From positions 1-41,616 of the forward strand of contig JANQQW010000226.1 in assembly GCA_028284885.1 (NCBI GenBank): 41,616 bases of DNA, given 5' to 3'. The notes below the pieces were generated by a model. The model worked only from the letters and a program-made list of their open reading frames with translations, did not search any database and was not told where the DNA came from. This stretch comes from Planctomycetaceae bacterium (GTDB lineage: Bacteria; Planctomycetota; Planctomycetia; Planctomycetales; Planctomycetaceae). Shown here one piece after another: positions 16,484 through 25,528 of this stretch; position 1 is the stretch's first letter; each line of letters starts with the position of its first letter. A program made the position numbers and the translations under genes.

Positions 16484-17500
16484 TCAGAGGGCGGCGATCT
16501 TGGCGATCAGGTCGGCCGTCCGGTTGGAGTAGCCGTACTCGTTGTCGTACCAGCCGAGCACCTTGACCATGTTGTCGGCGATGACGGTGGTCCACTCGGC
16601 GTCGAAGATGACGCTGTGGGAGTTGCCCACGATGTCCGACGAGACGATCGGGTCGGTCGTGTACTCCATGATGCCCTTGAGCGGCCCCTCGGCGGCGGCC
16701 TTCATGGCCTCGTTGATCGCCTCGGCGGTCGCCGGCTTGTCGAGTGTGGCGACCAGGTCGGTGATGCTGCCGACCGGGACCGGAACGCGGAGCGAGATGC
16801 CGGTCAGCTTGCCCTGCATCTCCGGGAGCACCATGCCGACGGCCTTCGCGGCGCCGGTGGTGGTGGGGATGATGTTGACGGCCGCGGCCCGGGCCCGGTG
16901 CGGGTCCTTGTGCAGCTGGTCGGCGGTCTTCTGGTCGTTGGTGTAGGCGTGGCAGGTCGTCATCAGACCGTGCGAGACGCCGAACGTGTCGTTGAGCACC
17001 TTGACCATCGGGGCGAGGCAGTTCGTCGTGCAGCTCGCGTTGGAGATGCAGTCGTGCTCAGAGCTGAGCTGGTCGTCGTTCACGCCCATCACGACGGTGA
17101 GGTCCGGCTCCTTCGCCGGGGCCGAGATGACCACCTTGCGGGCACCCGCGGTCAGGTGGCTGTCGAAGCCCGGCTTGCCGTCGGCGGCGCGGCCGGTGAA
17201 GAACCCGGTCGACTCCAGGGCGACCTCACAGCCGAGCTCCTTCCACGGCAGGTTGCCCGGGTCGCGTTCCGCACAGACCTTGATCTTCTTGCCGTCCACG
17301 ATCAGGTCGCTGCCGTCGACGTCGACCTCGCCGGGGTACCGGCCCTGCACGCTGTCGTACTTCAGCAGCATGGCGAGCGCCTTGGGGTCGCCCAGGTCGT
17401 TGATGGCGACGATGTCGAACTCGTCCGACCGGGCCGCCATGGCGCGGAAGGAGATACGTCCGATGCGGCCGAAGCCGTTGATGCCTACTTTGACAGCCAT
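16484..17500 (-). CDS. gap: Type I glyceraldehyde-3-phosphate dehydrogenase
   Basis: 338 residues, typical length. The Rossmann start is [16 protein letters not shown] (5-20), with N34-D35 at the end of strand 2, which fits NAD preference. The catalytic Cys is C157 in [12 protein letters not shown] and the catalytic His is H184 in [10 protein letters not shown]. The C-terminal [11 protein letters not shown] is conserved. It oxidises glyceraldehyde-3-phosphate to 1,3-bisphosphoglycerate in glycolysis. A strong GAGGAG ribosome site precedes the ATG. It is monocistronic by appearance, with a hairpin terminator after it and a divergent RhuM gene before it. Confidence 0.97.
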   Translation of the reverse strand: MAVKVGINGFGRIGRISFRAMAARSDEFDIVAINDLGDPKALAMLLKYDSVQGRYPGEVDVDGSDLIVDGKKIKVCAERDPGNLPWKELGCEVALESTGFFTGRAADGKPGFDSHLTAGARKVVISAPAKEPDLTVVMGVNDDQLSSEHDCISNASCTTNCLAPMVKVLNDTFGVSHGLMTTCHAYTNDQKTADQLHKDPHRARAAAVNIIPTTTGAAKAVGMVLPEMQGKLTGISLRVPVPVGSITDLVATLDKPATAEAINEAMKAAAEGPLKGIMEYTTDPIVSSDIVGNSHSVIFDAEWTTVIADNMVKVLGWYDNEYGYSNRTADLIAKIAAL

Positions 17501-17711
17501 GTGAGGACTCCTCGTGTTCTCTGTCGGTCGAAGTCTCGGCACGTCACCGAGGGAAAGGTCGAGCGGCGGACCGGACGCAGCCAGTTGCGTTCACACCTGC
17601 GGACTCGCAGGGTCGGCCTCCTGCCGGGATCGCGGGCGCACCCCGATCGCAAGGGGGGGCAGCCATGACGCCGCGAATCCTATCGCTGTCGGCCACGCCA
17701 AACAAGCATCC

Positions 17712-17752
17712 GGCTCGCCCGGCATGACGCCGAACGAGCCAACCGGTACAAT
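17712..17752 (+). promoter_or_regulatory. Promoter of the RhuM gene with palindrome over the -35 box
   Basis: A sigma70-like promoter: ATGACG at 17724-17729, a 17-base spacer, and TACAAT at 17747-17752. A two-tier palindrome centred on 17726 covers the -35 box: outer arms GGCTCG (17712-17717) and CGAGCC (17735-17740), inner arms CGGC (17720-17723) and GCCG (17729-17732). Because it lies upstream of the predicted transcription start, it would act as a DNA operator rather than an RNA hairpin. The ribosome site GGAGG is at 17778-17782, six bases before the GTG. Confidence 0.5.
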
Positions 17753-17788
17753 CGTTCCCGTGCCCGGCAATCCGAACGGAGGCAAGAC

Positions 17789-18832
17789 GTGAGCGACTCG
17801 GTCCCCGCGCCCGAGAGTGGCGACTTCCTCTTCTACAAGACCGAGGACGCGACGACCCGCGTCCGTCTGCTCGTGCACGACAAGACGGTGTGGATGACAC
17901 AGGCTGAAATGGCCGAACTCTTTGAGGTTACGAAGCAGAACATCAGCTTGCACGTGCGCAACATACTCAAGGAGAACGAGTTGGAGCGGGCGTCAGTTGT
18001 CAAGGAATACTTGACAACTGCGGAAGACGGCAAGCAGTACCGCACCCAGCATCACCGCTTGGAGATGATCCTCGCGGTGGGCTACCGCGTCCGCAGTCCC
18101 CGTGGGACGCAGTTTCGGCGTTGGGCCACCGGGACCCTGCAGGAGTATCTGCTCAAGGGGTTCGTCCTCGACGACGAACGCCTGAAGGCCGCGGAGACGA
18201 CGTTCGGCGAGGACTACTTCGAGGAACTGCTGGAGCGCGTACGGGACATCCGTGCCTCGGAGCGGCGGTTCTACCAGAAGATCACGGACATCTATGCGAC
18301 CAGCGTCGACTACGACCCGCAGTCGGAGACGACGAAGACCTTCTTCGCCACGGTCCAGAACAAGCTGGAGTGGGCGATCACCGGCAAGACGGCGGCCGAG
18401 ATCATCGAGTCGCGGGTCGATGCCGCGAAGCCGAACCTCGGGCTGACGACGTGGAAGAACGCTCCCGACGGACGCATCCGCCGAACCGACGTCGTTGTTG
18501 CCAAGAACTACCTGACCCGAGACGAACTCTCCGATCTCAATCGGATCGTCACGATGTACCTCGACTTCGCCGAGGATCAGGCGAAGCGTCGCCGGACGAT
18601 GACGATGGCCCAGTGGGTCGAGCGTCTGGACGCGTTTCTGGAGTTCAACGACCGGGCCGTTCTCCGCCACGCGGGCAAGATTCAGAAGAAGGTTGCCGAC
18701 CGACTGGCTGTCTCGGAGTTCGAGGCGTTCGCCGAGCGTCGTCGGAGGATCGAGTCGATCCGGCCAACGAGCGACTTCGATCGGTTCGTCGAAGGGTTGC
18801 CGAACGAGCCGCCGGGCGACGACGAGACTTGA
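17789..18832 (+). CDS. RhuM family protein
   Basis: 347 residues, GTG start with an ideal GGAGG six bases upstream. The N-terminal third carries the RhuM signature: VWMTQAEMAELFEVTKQNIS (a helix-turn-helix-like segment at about 35-54), then ASVVKEYLTTAEDGKQYRTQ, and VGYRVRSPRGTQFRRWAT. A long helical part follows (about 125-345). RhuM proteins were named from a Salmonella pathogenicity island and are scattered in bacterial accessory regions; their biochemical function is not established. Here it is a single gene between gap and a PQQ propeller. The first 250 bases include AT-richer stretches than the neighbours, which would fit transfer. No recombinase or attachment site is visible. Confidence 0.88.
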   Translation: MSDSVPAPESGDFLFYKTEDATTRVRLLVHDKTVWMTQAEMAELFEVTKQNISLHVRNILKENELERASVVKEYLTTAEDGKQYRTQHHRLEMILAVGYRVRSPRGTQFRRWATGTLQEYLLKGFVLDDERLKAAETTFGEDYFEELLERVRDIRASERRFYQKITDIYATSVDYDPQSETTKTFFATVQNKLEWAITGKTAAEIIESRVDAAKPNLGLTTWKNAPDGRIRRTDVVVAKNYLTRDELSDLNRIVTMYLDFAEDQAKRRRTMTMAQWVERLDAFLEFNDRAVLRHAGKIQKKVADRLAVSEFEAFAERRRRIESIRPTSDFDRFVEGLPNEPPGDDET

Positions 18833-18872
18833 AACGTCCACAGCGCGACGGCGACTTTCACCACGTTGGACG

Positions 18873-18886
18873 CCCCGTTCGCGGGG
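18873..18886 (+). terminator. Small hairpin after the RhuM gene
   Basis: CCCCG at 18873-18877 and CGGGG at 18882-18886 enclose a TTCG loop, 40 bases after the RhuM stop. A TTCG tetraloop on a GC stem is very stable in RNA, but no T tract follows, so this is only a possible terminator or leader element for the PQQ gene starting at 18958. Confidence 0.35.
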
Positions 18887-18957
18887 TGATACGTTGATGC
18901 GTCCACGGCGGCCCGAGGTCGCCCCGCCTACCCGATCTGCCCTACGGAGCACTGCCG

Positions 18958-20205
18958 ATGTCGCCAGCACGTGGACTCGGACTCGTCCTGATCGTCGGAC
19001 TCGCGGCCGCGAGCGTCGCCTCCGCCGAGGAGAACTGGCCACGCTGGCGGGGCCCGCACATGAACGGGCACGCCCACGAGAAGGGGCTCCCGGTCGAGTG
19101 GTCGGCCGACGACGTCGAGTGGAAGGCCCCACTCGAGGGCTGGGGCCAGTCCTCGCCCGTGATCTGGGGCGACCGCATCTTCCTGACGACCGCGCTCGAC
19201 AAGGGGGCCAAGCGGCTCGTCCTCTGCTTCGACCGCAACGATGGCAGCAAGCTGTGGGAGAAGCTCGCCTGGGAGGGCAAGCCAGAGCCCACGCACGCCA
19301 TGAACAGCTGGGCCTCCGCCACCTGCTGCACCGACGGCGAGCACGTCTACGCCTTCTTCGGCCACGGCGGCGGCCTCTTCTGCTACACCGTCGACGGCGA
19401 CCTCGTCTGGAACGTCGGCAACGACAAGCTCGGCACCTTCGCCGGTCCCTGGGGCACCGCCGCCTGCCCCGTCCTCGTCGGCGACCTCGTCGTCCAGAAC
19501 TGCGACTCCGACAAGGACTCGTTCATCGCCGCCTTCGACAAGAAGACGGGCGAGCAGAAGTGGCGAACGGCCCGCCCCGAGGTCCGCGGCTGGAGCACAC
19601 CCATCCTGCTGAACGTCGACGGACGTGACGAACTGATCCTGAACGGTCACCACGGCCCGGTCGCCTACGACCCGGAAACCGGCAAGGAACTCTGGATGGC
19701 CAAGGACGAACGGGGCCGGGGTTCGCCGACCGCCACGCCCACCGTGGGGGGCCGCATCGTCTGCGTCAGCGGCCGCTCGGGCGGCACCATCTACGCCGTC
19801 GAACCGGGCGGGTCGGGCGAGAAGCCCCGCATCTGGAGCCAGCCCCGCAAGGCCGACCGCGATCTCCCCTCGCCCATCTCCATCGGCGACCACGTGATGA
19901 TCGTCACCATGAAGCTCGGCCTCTACACCTGCTACGACGGCCACACCGGCGACCAGGTCGCTCGCGGCCGGCTCGACGGAGCCTTCTCCGCCGCCCCGAT
20001 CGCCTACGACTGCAAGGCCTTCTTCGTCACCGAGTCCGGCACCACCTACGCCATCGAGCCGGGCGACGAGATGAACGTCGTCGCGACCAACAGCGTCGGA
20101 GCCGGCAAGGGCGAGATCTTCCGCTCCTCCATCACCCCCAGCGAAGGCCAGCTCTTCCTGCGGTCCGACAAGTTCCTGTACTGCGTCGGCACGCGGAAGA
20201 AGTAG
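18958..20205 (+). CDS. Exported PQQ-type beta-propeller protein
   Basis: 415 residues. A signal peptide (about 1-23, SVASA-EEN) leads into NWPRWRGPHMNGH, a start shared by many planctomycete PQQ-like propellers. Blades are recognisable by PVIWGDRIFLTTALDKG, CFDRNDGSKLWEK, AAFDKKTGEQKWR, AYDPETGKELWMA and CYDGHTGDQVARG. The PQQ-like fold here resembles BamB and alcohol dehydrogenase propellers, but no PQQ or metal-binding catalytic set is apparent, so a structural or binding role is more likely. It is convergent with the DUF1643 gene, two bases apart. Confidence 0.9.
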   Translation: MSPARGLGLVLIVGLAAASVASAEENWPRWRGPHMNGHAHEKGLPVEWSADDVEWKAPLEGWGQSSPVIWGDRIFLTTALDKGAKRLVLCFDRNDGSKLWEKLAWEGKPEPTHAMNSWASATCCTDGEHVYAFFGHGGGLFCYTVDGDLVWNVGNDKLGTFAGPWGTAACPVLVGDLVVQNCDSDKDSFIAAFDKKTGEQKWRTARPEVRGWSTPILLNVDGRDELILNGHHGPVAYDPETGKELWMAKDERGRGSPTATPTVGGRIVCVSGRSGGTIYAVEPGGSGEKPRIWSQPRKADRDLPSPISIGDHVMIVTMKLGLYTCYDGHTGDQVARGRLDGAFSAAPIAYDCKAFFVTESGTTYAIEPGDEMNVVATNSVGAGKGEIFRSSITPSEGQLFLRSDKFLYCVGTRKK

Positions 20206-20207
20206 GG

Positions 20208-20699
20208 TCACGCCAGCTCGAACTCGACCAACGCGGCACTCGCTCGGACGTAGAGCGGGTGCCGCGGTTCTTCTTTCTTGGTCAGCCCGAAGTGCGACAG
20301 CGACCTGGCCGTGCCGCGCAGCAGGTCGAGTACCTCGGCACCGCGACCTCTTCGCCGACCGTGGTTGCCCCAGCAGCAAACGACGTCGCAGCCGGCGGTC
20401 TCGCGACGCAGAACGCCGTTGTTCCGACGTCCGACGGGGTCGTCGGCTGCGAACAGGCTCGTCGGCTTCGTCGCGCGGAAGGCGAAGACGTTCACCACGA
20501 CGAGTCCGCCGTAACCCTCGCGCCGGGCGAACCCCGTGCAGCGGCGGATCGTGGGGTCGTCCCGATGGGCGTCCGCAGTGGACGGGTTGAGGCCGACGAA
20601 CACGAGTCGTTCGCCGGGGCCCCACGTCCGCCGCAGCGTGTAGCGAAATCGGCCGCAACGTGAGAACGACGCCCGGCGGTCGACGGCGTCGTCGCCCAT
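20208..20699 (-). CDS. DUF1643 protein
   Basis: 163 residues. FVGLNPSTADAHRDDPTIRR (about 34-53), GYGGLVVVNVFAFRATKP, CCWGNHG, and the terminal HPLYVRAS are the DUF1643 signature in order. Function is unknown; the family occurs in bacteria and phages. It has no signal peptide, so it is cytoplasmic. Its ATG overlaps the stop of the upstream DUF1501 gene by one base (TGATG), so it is co-expressed with an exported protein for no obvious reason. Confidence 0.88.
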   Translation of the reverse strand: MGDDAVDRRASFSRCGRFRYTLRRTWGPGERLVFVGLNPSTADAHRDDPTIRRCTGFARREGYGGLVVVNVFAFRATKPTSLFAADDPVGRRNNGVLRRETAGCDVVCCWGNHGRRRGRGAEVLDLLRGTARSLSHFGLTKKEEPRHPLYVRASAALVEFELA

Positions 20700-22105
20700 C
20701 ACACTTCGCTCAGCGGCGTACCCGCGTCCAGCAGGTACTGCGGGCGGCCGGTCGGGTCGGTGAGGGTGACGGCGTGCGGGTCGAGGCCGAGGTGCTGGTA
20801 GATCGTCGCGAACACGTCCTTGTACGTCACCGGTCGGCTGGTGATCTCGCCGGCGAAGCGGTCGGTCGCGCCGATCACCTGCCCGGTCCGCAGCCCGCCG
20901 CCGGCGAGCAGGGCCGGGCCGACGCGGGGCCAGTGGTCCCGGCCCGCCTTCCCGTTGATCTTCGGCGTCCGTCCGAACTCCCCCCACGCGACGACCAGCG
21001 TGTCGTCCAGCAGGCCCCGTTCGTCGAGGTCGGCGACGAACGTCGTCAGCCCGTGGTCCAGCAGCGGCAGCGTCTGCCGCATGCGGAGGAAGTTCCCGGA
21101 GTGCGTGTCGAAGTCCGACAGCGACAGGCTGACCACGCGGACGTCCGCCTCGACCAGCCTGCGGGCCAGCAGGAACTTCAGCGTCGCGTTCGGACGGTCG
21201 GCCGTGGTGAACCAGTCGTCCGTCACGCGGGCGTTCGTGAGGTACCGCCGCCGTTCCGCCTCGGGCACCTGGTCGAGGTCGAGAGCGTCGGCGAGCGCAC
21301 CGGAGACGAGGATGGCAACCGCCTGCTCGCCGAAGCGGTCCATCGCGTCCATCATGCCGGACCGGTCGACCTCGCGGCGGAAGCGGTCGATCTGCCTGAG
21401 AAGAGCCGTCCGGTCGTCGAGGCGGCGGGACGAGAGTTCCGAGTTGAGCCGAAGGCTGGTGGTGTGGTTGCCGCCGCGGCGGGCGAGTTCCTGCACCATG
21501 CCGGGTTCCAGCGGCCGCTCGAACAAGGCCGAGAGGTCCGGCCGGAACGGCTTGTGGGCCGGGCCGAGGAAGCCGGGGCGGGCGCTGTGCCGGGCGAGCG
21601 GACGGCCCTGCATCGCGTCGACGAACGTCGGCACCACGTCGTCGGGCGAGCCCTGCAGCTTCGAGACGACGCTCCCGAGCGCCGGCCGACCGCCCAACGA
21701 CTCCAGGTCCTTCGCCGAGAAGCCCGACTGACACTGGAACCCGTCGTGGCGACCGACCGACTCGGTCAGCGAGCGGATCACCACGAAGCGGTCGGCCGCG
21801 CGGGCGAACTTCGGCATCAACTCGCCGACCGCCAGCCCCGGCACGGCCGACGCGATGCTGCCGAACTCCCCCCGAATCTCGGCCGGCGCGAACGGCTTCG
21901 GATCGACCGTCTCGTGCTGCGGCGGCCCGCCGTCGAGGTGCACGAAGACGACCGACTTCCTCGACGAGCCTCGTCGTCGGTCCCCGGCACGCAGCAGGTC
22001 CGGCAGGCCGAACGAACCGAAGCTGCAGCCGAGCAGCCCACCCGTGGCGAGCCCCAGCAGGTCGCGACGGTGGAGGACGGAAGAGGGCGGTGAGGTCTCG
22101 GGCAT
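20699..22105 (-). CDS. Tat-exported DUF1501 protein
   Basis: 468 residues. A twin-arginine signal (HRRDLLGLATGGLLGC, R13-R14) precedes the DUF1501 domain: VVFVHLDGGPPQHETVDPKP, AADRFVVIRSLTESVGRHDG, SLSLSDFDTHSGNF, VVAWGEFGRTPKING and GRDHWPRVG. The fold is related to alkaline phosphatase/sulfatases, but the metal-binding set is not clearly complete and no reaction is known to me. DUF1501 genes are usually paired with DUF1549/DUF1553 cytochrome-domain genes; this copy is not, unlike the one at 38058. The ATG has GGAG seven bases upstream and its own promoter. Confidence 0.92.
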   Translation of the reverse strand: MPETSPPSSVLHRRDLLGLATGGLLGCSFGSFGLPDLLRAGDRRRGSSRKSVVFVHLDGGPPQHETVDPKPFAPAEIRGEFGSIASAVPGLAVGELMPKFARAADRFVVIRSLTESVGRHDGFQCQSGFSAKDLESLGGRPALGSVVSKLQGSPDDVVPTFVDAMQGRPLARHSARPGFLGPAHKPFRPDLSALFERPLEPGMVQELARRGGNHTTSLRLNSELSSRRLDDRTALLRQIDRFRREVDRSGMMDAMDRFGEQAVAILVSGALADALDLDQVPEAERRRYLTNARVTDDWFTTADRPNATLKFLLARRLVEADVRVVSLSLSDFDTHSGNFLRMRQTLPLLDHGLTTFVADLDERGLLDDTLVVAWGEFGRTPKINGKAGRDHWPRVGPALLAGGGLRTGQVIGATDRFAGEITSRPVTYKDVFATIYQHLGLDPHAVTLTDPTGRPQYLLDAGTPLSEV

Positions 22106-22151
22106 GACGATCTCCAGAACATCGGCATCAATCGTCGCCGATGCGTGTGGA

Positions 22152-22181
22152 AGTGTAGCACCGTTCCCGTGAACGTGTCGA
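22152..22181 (-). promoter_or_regulatory. Promoter of the DUF1501-DUF1643 operon
   Basis: Read on the minus strand: -35 TCGACA (plus-strand 22176-22181), an 18-base spacer, and -10 TACACT (22152-22157). This predicts a start near 22145 and a leader of about 40 bases ending in GGAG and the ATG at 22105. The -35 matches the sigma70 consensus at five of six positions and the -10 at four of six. Confidence 0.5.
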
Positions 22182-22307
22182 TTCGGAGAACGGGCCGGAC
22201 GATTCGACCGGTCACGCCGGAGCAGTTGGTGCTTCGCCGTTCGGCTTCTCTCACTCTTCGTCCGCGCTGTGCTCGAACGCTGCCGCCCGATTCGCGAACT
22301 GGTCTGA

Positions 22308-22988
22308 CTACGCGTCGGTCGGGACGGCGTTGCCCTCGGGATCCCGAGTGCACCAGCAGACGGGAATGGCCAGCAGCGCGCCGGTAGTTGGGGCGACGAG
22401 GTAGACCCAGAGGTGTTCGGTGTGCCCGGAGAGCAGTGCCGGGCCGACCGAGCGAGCGGGGTTCATCGAGGCGCCGCTGATCGGGCCGCCGAACATCGCC
22501 TCGAACAGGATGACCGAGCCGATGGCGATGCCGGCCGTGATCCCCTTCTCCTTCGCCCCCGTCGAGACGTGCAGGATCACGAACATCAGGATGGCCGTCA
22601 GCACGACCTCCAACACGAACGACTGCATCGCGGCGTCGTTTCGCGGCAGCGTCGAGCCGAGCGTGTCGTGCTCGGGGAACATCAACCGCAGCAACGTGCA
22701 CGCCGCGATCGCCCCGGCGACCTGGGCCCCGACGTACGGGGCGACGTCCCGAAGCGGGAACCGGCGGGCGGCCCAGAAGGCGATCGTGACGGCCGGGTTC
22801 ATGTGCGCCCCGGAGACGTCCCCCACGGTGTAGATCATCGCCAGCACGACGAGCCCGAACACCACGGCGATGCCCGCGTGCGTGATCGCCCCGTCCGTCA
22901 CGCCGTCCACGACGACCGCTCCGCAGCCCGCGAAGACGAGCGTGAACGTGGCGAAGAGTTCGGCGAGATAACGACGGGCGTCGGACAT
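22308..22988 (-). CDS. MIP-family aquaporin, NIP-like
   Basis: 226 residues, six membrane helices, with two NPA boxes: GAHMNPAVT and GASMNPARS. The segments GIAVVFGLVVLAMIYTVGDV and FGGPISGASMNPARSVGPAL resemble plant nodulin-26-like (NIP) channels more than AqpZ. Aligned by the NPA boxes, the His found in AqpZ helix 5 is Ala here (in LFEAMFGG) and the residue three before the second NPA Asn is Ala, which implies a wider, less polar filter suited to glycerol, polyols or metalloid acids. It lies eight bases after the xylulokinase gene, so polyol or sugar uptake is a reasonable inference. Confidence 0.9.
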   Translation of the reverse strand: MSDARRYLAELFATFTLVFAGCGAVVVDGVTDGAITHAGIAVVFGLVVLAMIYTVGDVSGAHMNPAVTIAFWAARRFPLRDVAPYVGAQVAGAIAACTLLRLMFPEHDTLGSTLPRNDAAMQSFVLEVVLTAILMFVILHVSTGAKEKGITAGIAIGSVILFEAMFGGPISGASMNPARSVGPALLSGHTEHLWVYLVAPTTGALLAIPVCWCTRDPEGNAVPTDA

Positions 22989-22996
22989 CGGTTCGG

Positions 22997-24532
22997 TCAG
23001 CCCTCGACCTGTCCGGCGATGGTGGCGAAGTCGGTCTTCAGCGACCGGTAGAGTTGGCCGTAGGTCGGGTAGAGGCGGTTGTAGGTTCGCTTGGCCTTCG
23101 TGTCGGGCTTGGTCTCGGTGACGACGGAGATGGTGGCCGAGCAGGCCTCGACCACGTTCTTGTAGGCCCCGGTGCCGGCGGCCGCGAGCAGGGCGACGCC
23201 GTAGGCCGGCCCCTCCTCCGCGTTGATCGTGCAGACCTTCTGGCCGTAGACGTCCGCCTGCATCTGCCGCCAGAACGGGCTGCGGGCGCCGCCGCCGGAG
23301 AGGCGAATCTGACGGACCGGCACGCCCATCTCCTTGATGATCTCCAGCGAGTCCCGCATGGCGTAGGTCGCTCCCTCGACGACGGCCCGGGCGAGATGCC
23401 CCTTCCCGTGCCGCAGCCCGAGGCCGATCCAGGCCCCGCGGGCGTACGGGTCGGCGTGCGGCGTCCGCTCGCCGGTGAGGTAGGGCAGGAAGTACAGCCC
23501 CTCGCAGCCGGCCGGTGCCTCGGCGGCCCGTGCTGTGATCAGTTCGTACGGGTCGATCTTCTTCCGCTTCGCCTCGGCGATCTCCGCCTGACAGAGCGTG
23601 TTGCGAAACCACTGCAGCGAGCCGCCGGCCGAGAGCACACAGCCCATGATGTGCCACTGGCCGCGGACGGCGTGGCAGAAGGTGTGCAGCCGGCCCTCCG
23701 GGTCGTACTGCACCTCGTCGGAGTGGGCGAAGACGACGCCGCTCGTGCCCATCGTCGCCGAGATCACGCCCTTCTTGACGATGCCGTTCCCGACCGCGCT
23801 GGCGGCCTGGTCGCCGCCGCCGCCGACGACCGGCACGCCGGCGTTCAGCCCCATCAGCCTGGCCGCCTCCTTCGTCAGCTCGCCGCTCACCTCCTCGGAC
23901 TCGTAGACCCTCGGGAGCAGCGACGGGTCGAGGTCGAGCTTCCCGAGCAGCGGCTTCGACCAGTCCCGCTTCTTCACGTCCAGCAGCAGCGTGCCGCTGG
24001 CGTCGCTGACCTCGGTCGCGAACTCGCCCGTCAGGCGGAACCGGACGTAGTCCTTGGGGAGCAGCACCTGCCGGGTCTTGTCGAAGTTCCGCTTCTCGTT
24101 GTTCCGCAGCCAGAGGATCTTGGGGGCCGTGAAGCCGGTGAGGGCGGGGTTCGCGACCATCTGGATCAGCCGCTTGCGGCCGCCGGCCCGCTTCTCGATC
24201 TCGACGCACTCGGCTTGGGTCCGCTGGTCGTTCCAGAGAAGGGCCGGGCGGACGACATCGTGCCTCGCGTCGAGGAAGACACTGCCGTGCATCTGGCCGG
24301 AGAGGCCGATCCCCTTCACGTCCGCCTTGTCGACGCGGCCCGCCTTCAGGACCTTCTTGACGGACTTGGTGGTCGCCTGCCACCAGTCGTGCGGTTCCTG
24401 TTCGGACCAGCCCGGCTTGGGGCTGTAGAGGGGGTACTCGACGGTGGCCGAGGCGAGCACGAGGCCGGCCTCGTCGACGGCGAGGGTCTTCGTGCCGCTG
24501 GTGCCGATGTCGATGCCGAGGTAGACCGCCAT
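22997..24532 (-). CDS. xylB: Xylulokinase
   Basis: 511 residues of the FGGY kinase family. The ATP-site start is [17 protein letters not shown] (4-20). [13 protein letters not shown] carries the M81-H82 substrate motif typical of xylulokinases. The catalytic base is D241 in [28 protein letters not shown] is the C-terminal adenine-binding motif. It phosphorylates D-xylulose to xylulose-5-phosphate, which feeds the pentose phosphate pathway. No xylose isomerase is nearby; its partner is the aquaporin eight bases downstream. A related pentulose or polyol product cannot be excluded. Confidence 0.93.
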   Translation of the reverse strand: MAVYLGIDIGTSGTKTLAVDEAGLVLASATVEYPLYSPKPGWSEQEPHDWWQATTKSVKKVLKAGRVDKADVKGIGLSGQMHGSVFLDARHDVVRPALLWNDQRTQAECVEIEKRAGGRKRLIQMVANPALTGFTAPKILWLRNNEKRNFDKTRQVLLPKDYVRFRLTGEFATEVSDASGTLLLDVKKRDWSKPLLGKLDLDPSLLPRVYESEEVSGELTKEAARLMGLNAGVPVVGGGGDQAASAVGNGIVKKGVISATMGTSGVVFAHSDEVQYDPEGRLHTFCHAVRGQWHIMGCVLSAGGSLQWFRNTLCQAEIAEAKRKKIDPYELITARAAEAPAGCEGLYFLPYLTGERTPHADPYARGAWIGLGLRHGKGHLARAVVEGATYAMRDSLEIIKEMGVPVRQIRLSGGGARSPFWRQMQADVYGQKVCTINAEEGPAYGVALLAAAGTGAYKNVVEACSATISVVTETKPDTKAKRTYNRLYPTYGQLYRSLKTDFATIAGQVEG

Positions 24533-24575
24533 GATGCTCTCGTCCGCGCCGGGGAATCGGGTTGCGGGCGACAGT

Positions 24576-25460
24576 CTACGGGCGGGGCGACTCGTTTTCG
24601 ACTGCGGCCGGCCCGACGAGTTCGCAGACGACGCGGAAGCCGTGCGACGCCCCCTTCAGCTGCGTCGGGATGCGGTCGCGGAACGAGCAGCTGGCCGCCT
24701 CGAAGGCCCAGCCACCCCCGCGGAGCACGCGGTGGTCGGCGTCCGGCTGCTCGGGACCGAGCGGATCGACCCGCGGGGACTCCGCGTAGTAGGTGTCCGA
24801 GTGCCAGTCGTGACACCACTCGAGCACGTTGCCGTGCATGTCGAACAGCCCGAAGTCGTTCGGCGGGTACGATCCGACCTCGACCGGCCGGTCGCGAACC
24901 TCGTTCATGTTGGCGAACCGTGGCCGGAACGCGTCGCCGAAGGCGAACCGGGTCGTCGTCCCGGCCCGGCAGGCGTACTCCCACTCGGCCTCGGTCGGCA
25001 GCCGGTACCGTCGGCCGGCCCGTCGTTCCTCCGGGAGTGCGCTCAACGCCTCGCAGAAGGCGACCGCCTCCGTCCACGACACGGACTCGACCGGGAACCG
25101 CGACGTGTCCGACCACGAGCCGAGCCGGTCCGCCCCCTCGCCCCCCGGGCGGAACCAGCTGGGGTTCTCGCCCGTCACCCGCTCGTACTGCTCCTGCGTG
25201 ACCTCGAACTGGCCGATCAGGAACGACCGCGTGAGAACCACCTCGTGCTGGGGCCGTTCGTCCTGCTCGGCCGCGTCGTCGCCCGGAGCCGCTCCCATCA
25301 GAAAGGTCCCGGCCGGAACGCGACGGAACCGCATGCCGATCGAGTTCATCAGGTCGGTCGGCGGCACCGGTTGGGTCGTCGCCGCGAACCAGACCCAGAG
25401 GCCGACGGCTGCGACGACTCCTCCCGCGACAAGGCCAACGGCGACGGCGGCTCGCGACAC
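24576..25460 (-). CDS. Membrane-anchored FGE/SUMF1-like protein
   Basis: 294 residues from a GTG with GGAG seven bases upstream. Residues 3-27 form one membrane anchor, and the rest is an extracytoplasmic FGE-sulfatase (PF03781) domain: [74 protein letters not shown] and [19 protein letters not shown]. In true formylglycine-generating enzymes the last motif has two active-site Cys; only one is present here, so sulfatase activation is unlikely. Such variants are common in planctomycetes with unknown roles. It follows the WD40 gene by 68 bases on the same strand. Confidence 0.88.
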   Translation of the reverse strand: MSRAAVAVGLVAGGVVAAVGLWVWFAATTQPVPPTDLMNSIGMRFRRVPAGTFLMGAAPGDDAAEQDERPQHEVVLTRSFLIGQFEVTQEQYERVTGENPSWFRPGGEGADRLGSWSDTSRFPVESVSWTEAVAFCEALSALPEERRAGRRYRLPTEAEWEYACRAGTTTRFAFGDAFRPRFANMNEVRDRPVEVGSYPPNDFGLFDMHGNVLEWCHDWHSDTYYAESPRVDPLGPEQPDADHRVLRGGGWAFEAASCSFRDRIPTQLKGASHGFRVVCELVGPAAVENESPRP

Positions 25461-25528
25461 GCGGTACTCCGACTGGGTGGACCGCGGAATCGTAGCGGGA
25501 ACGAGGCGGGATGCGACCGCCGGACGAG

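Noticed and set aside
23054-25201. A 715-codon plus-strand frame
   Set aside because: Antisense to xylB and the FGE-like gene, with no recognisable domain.
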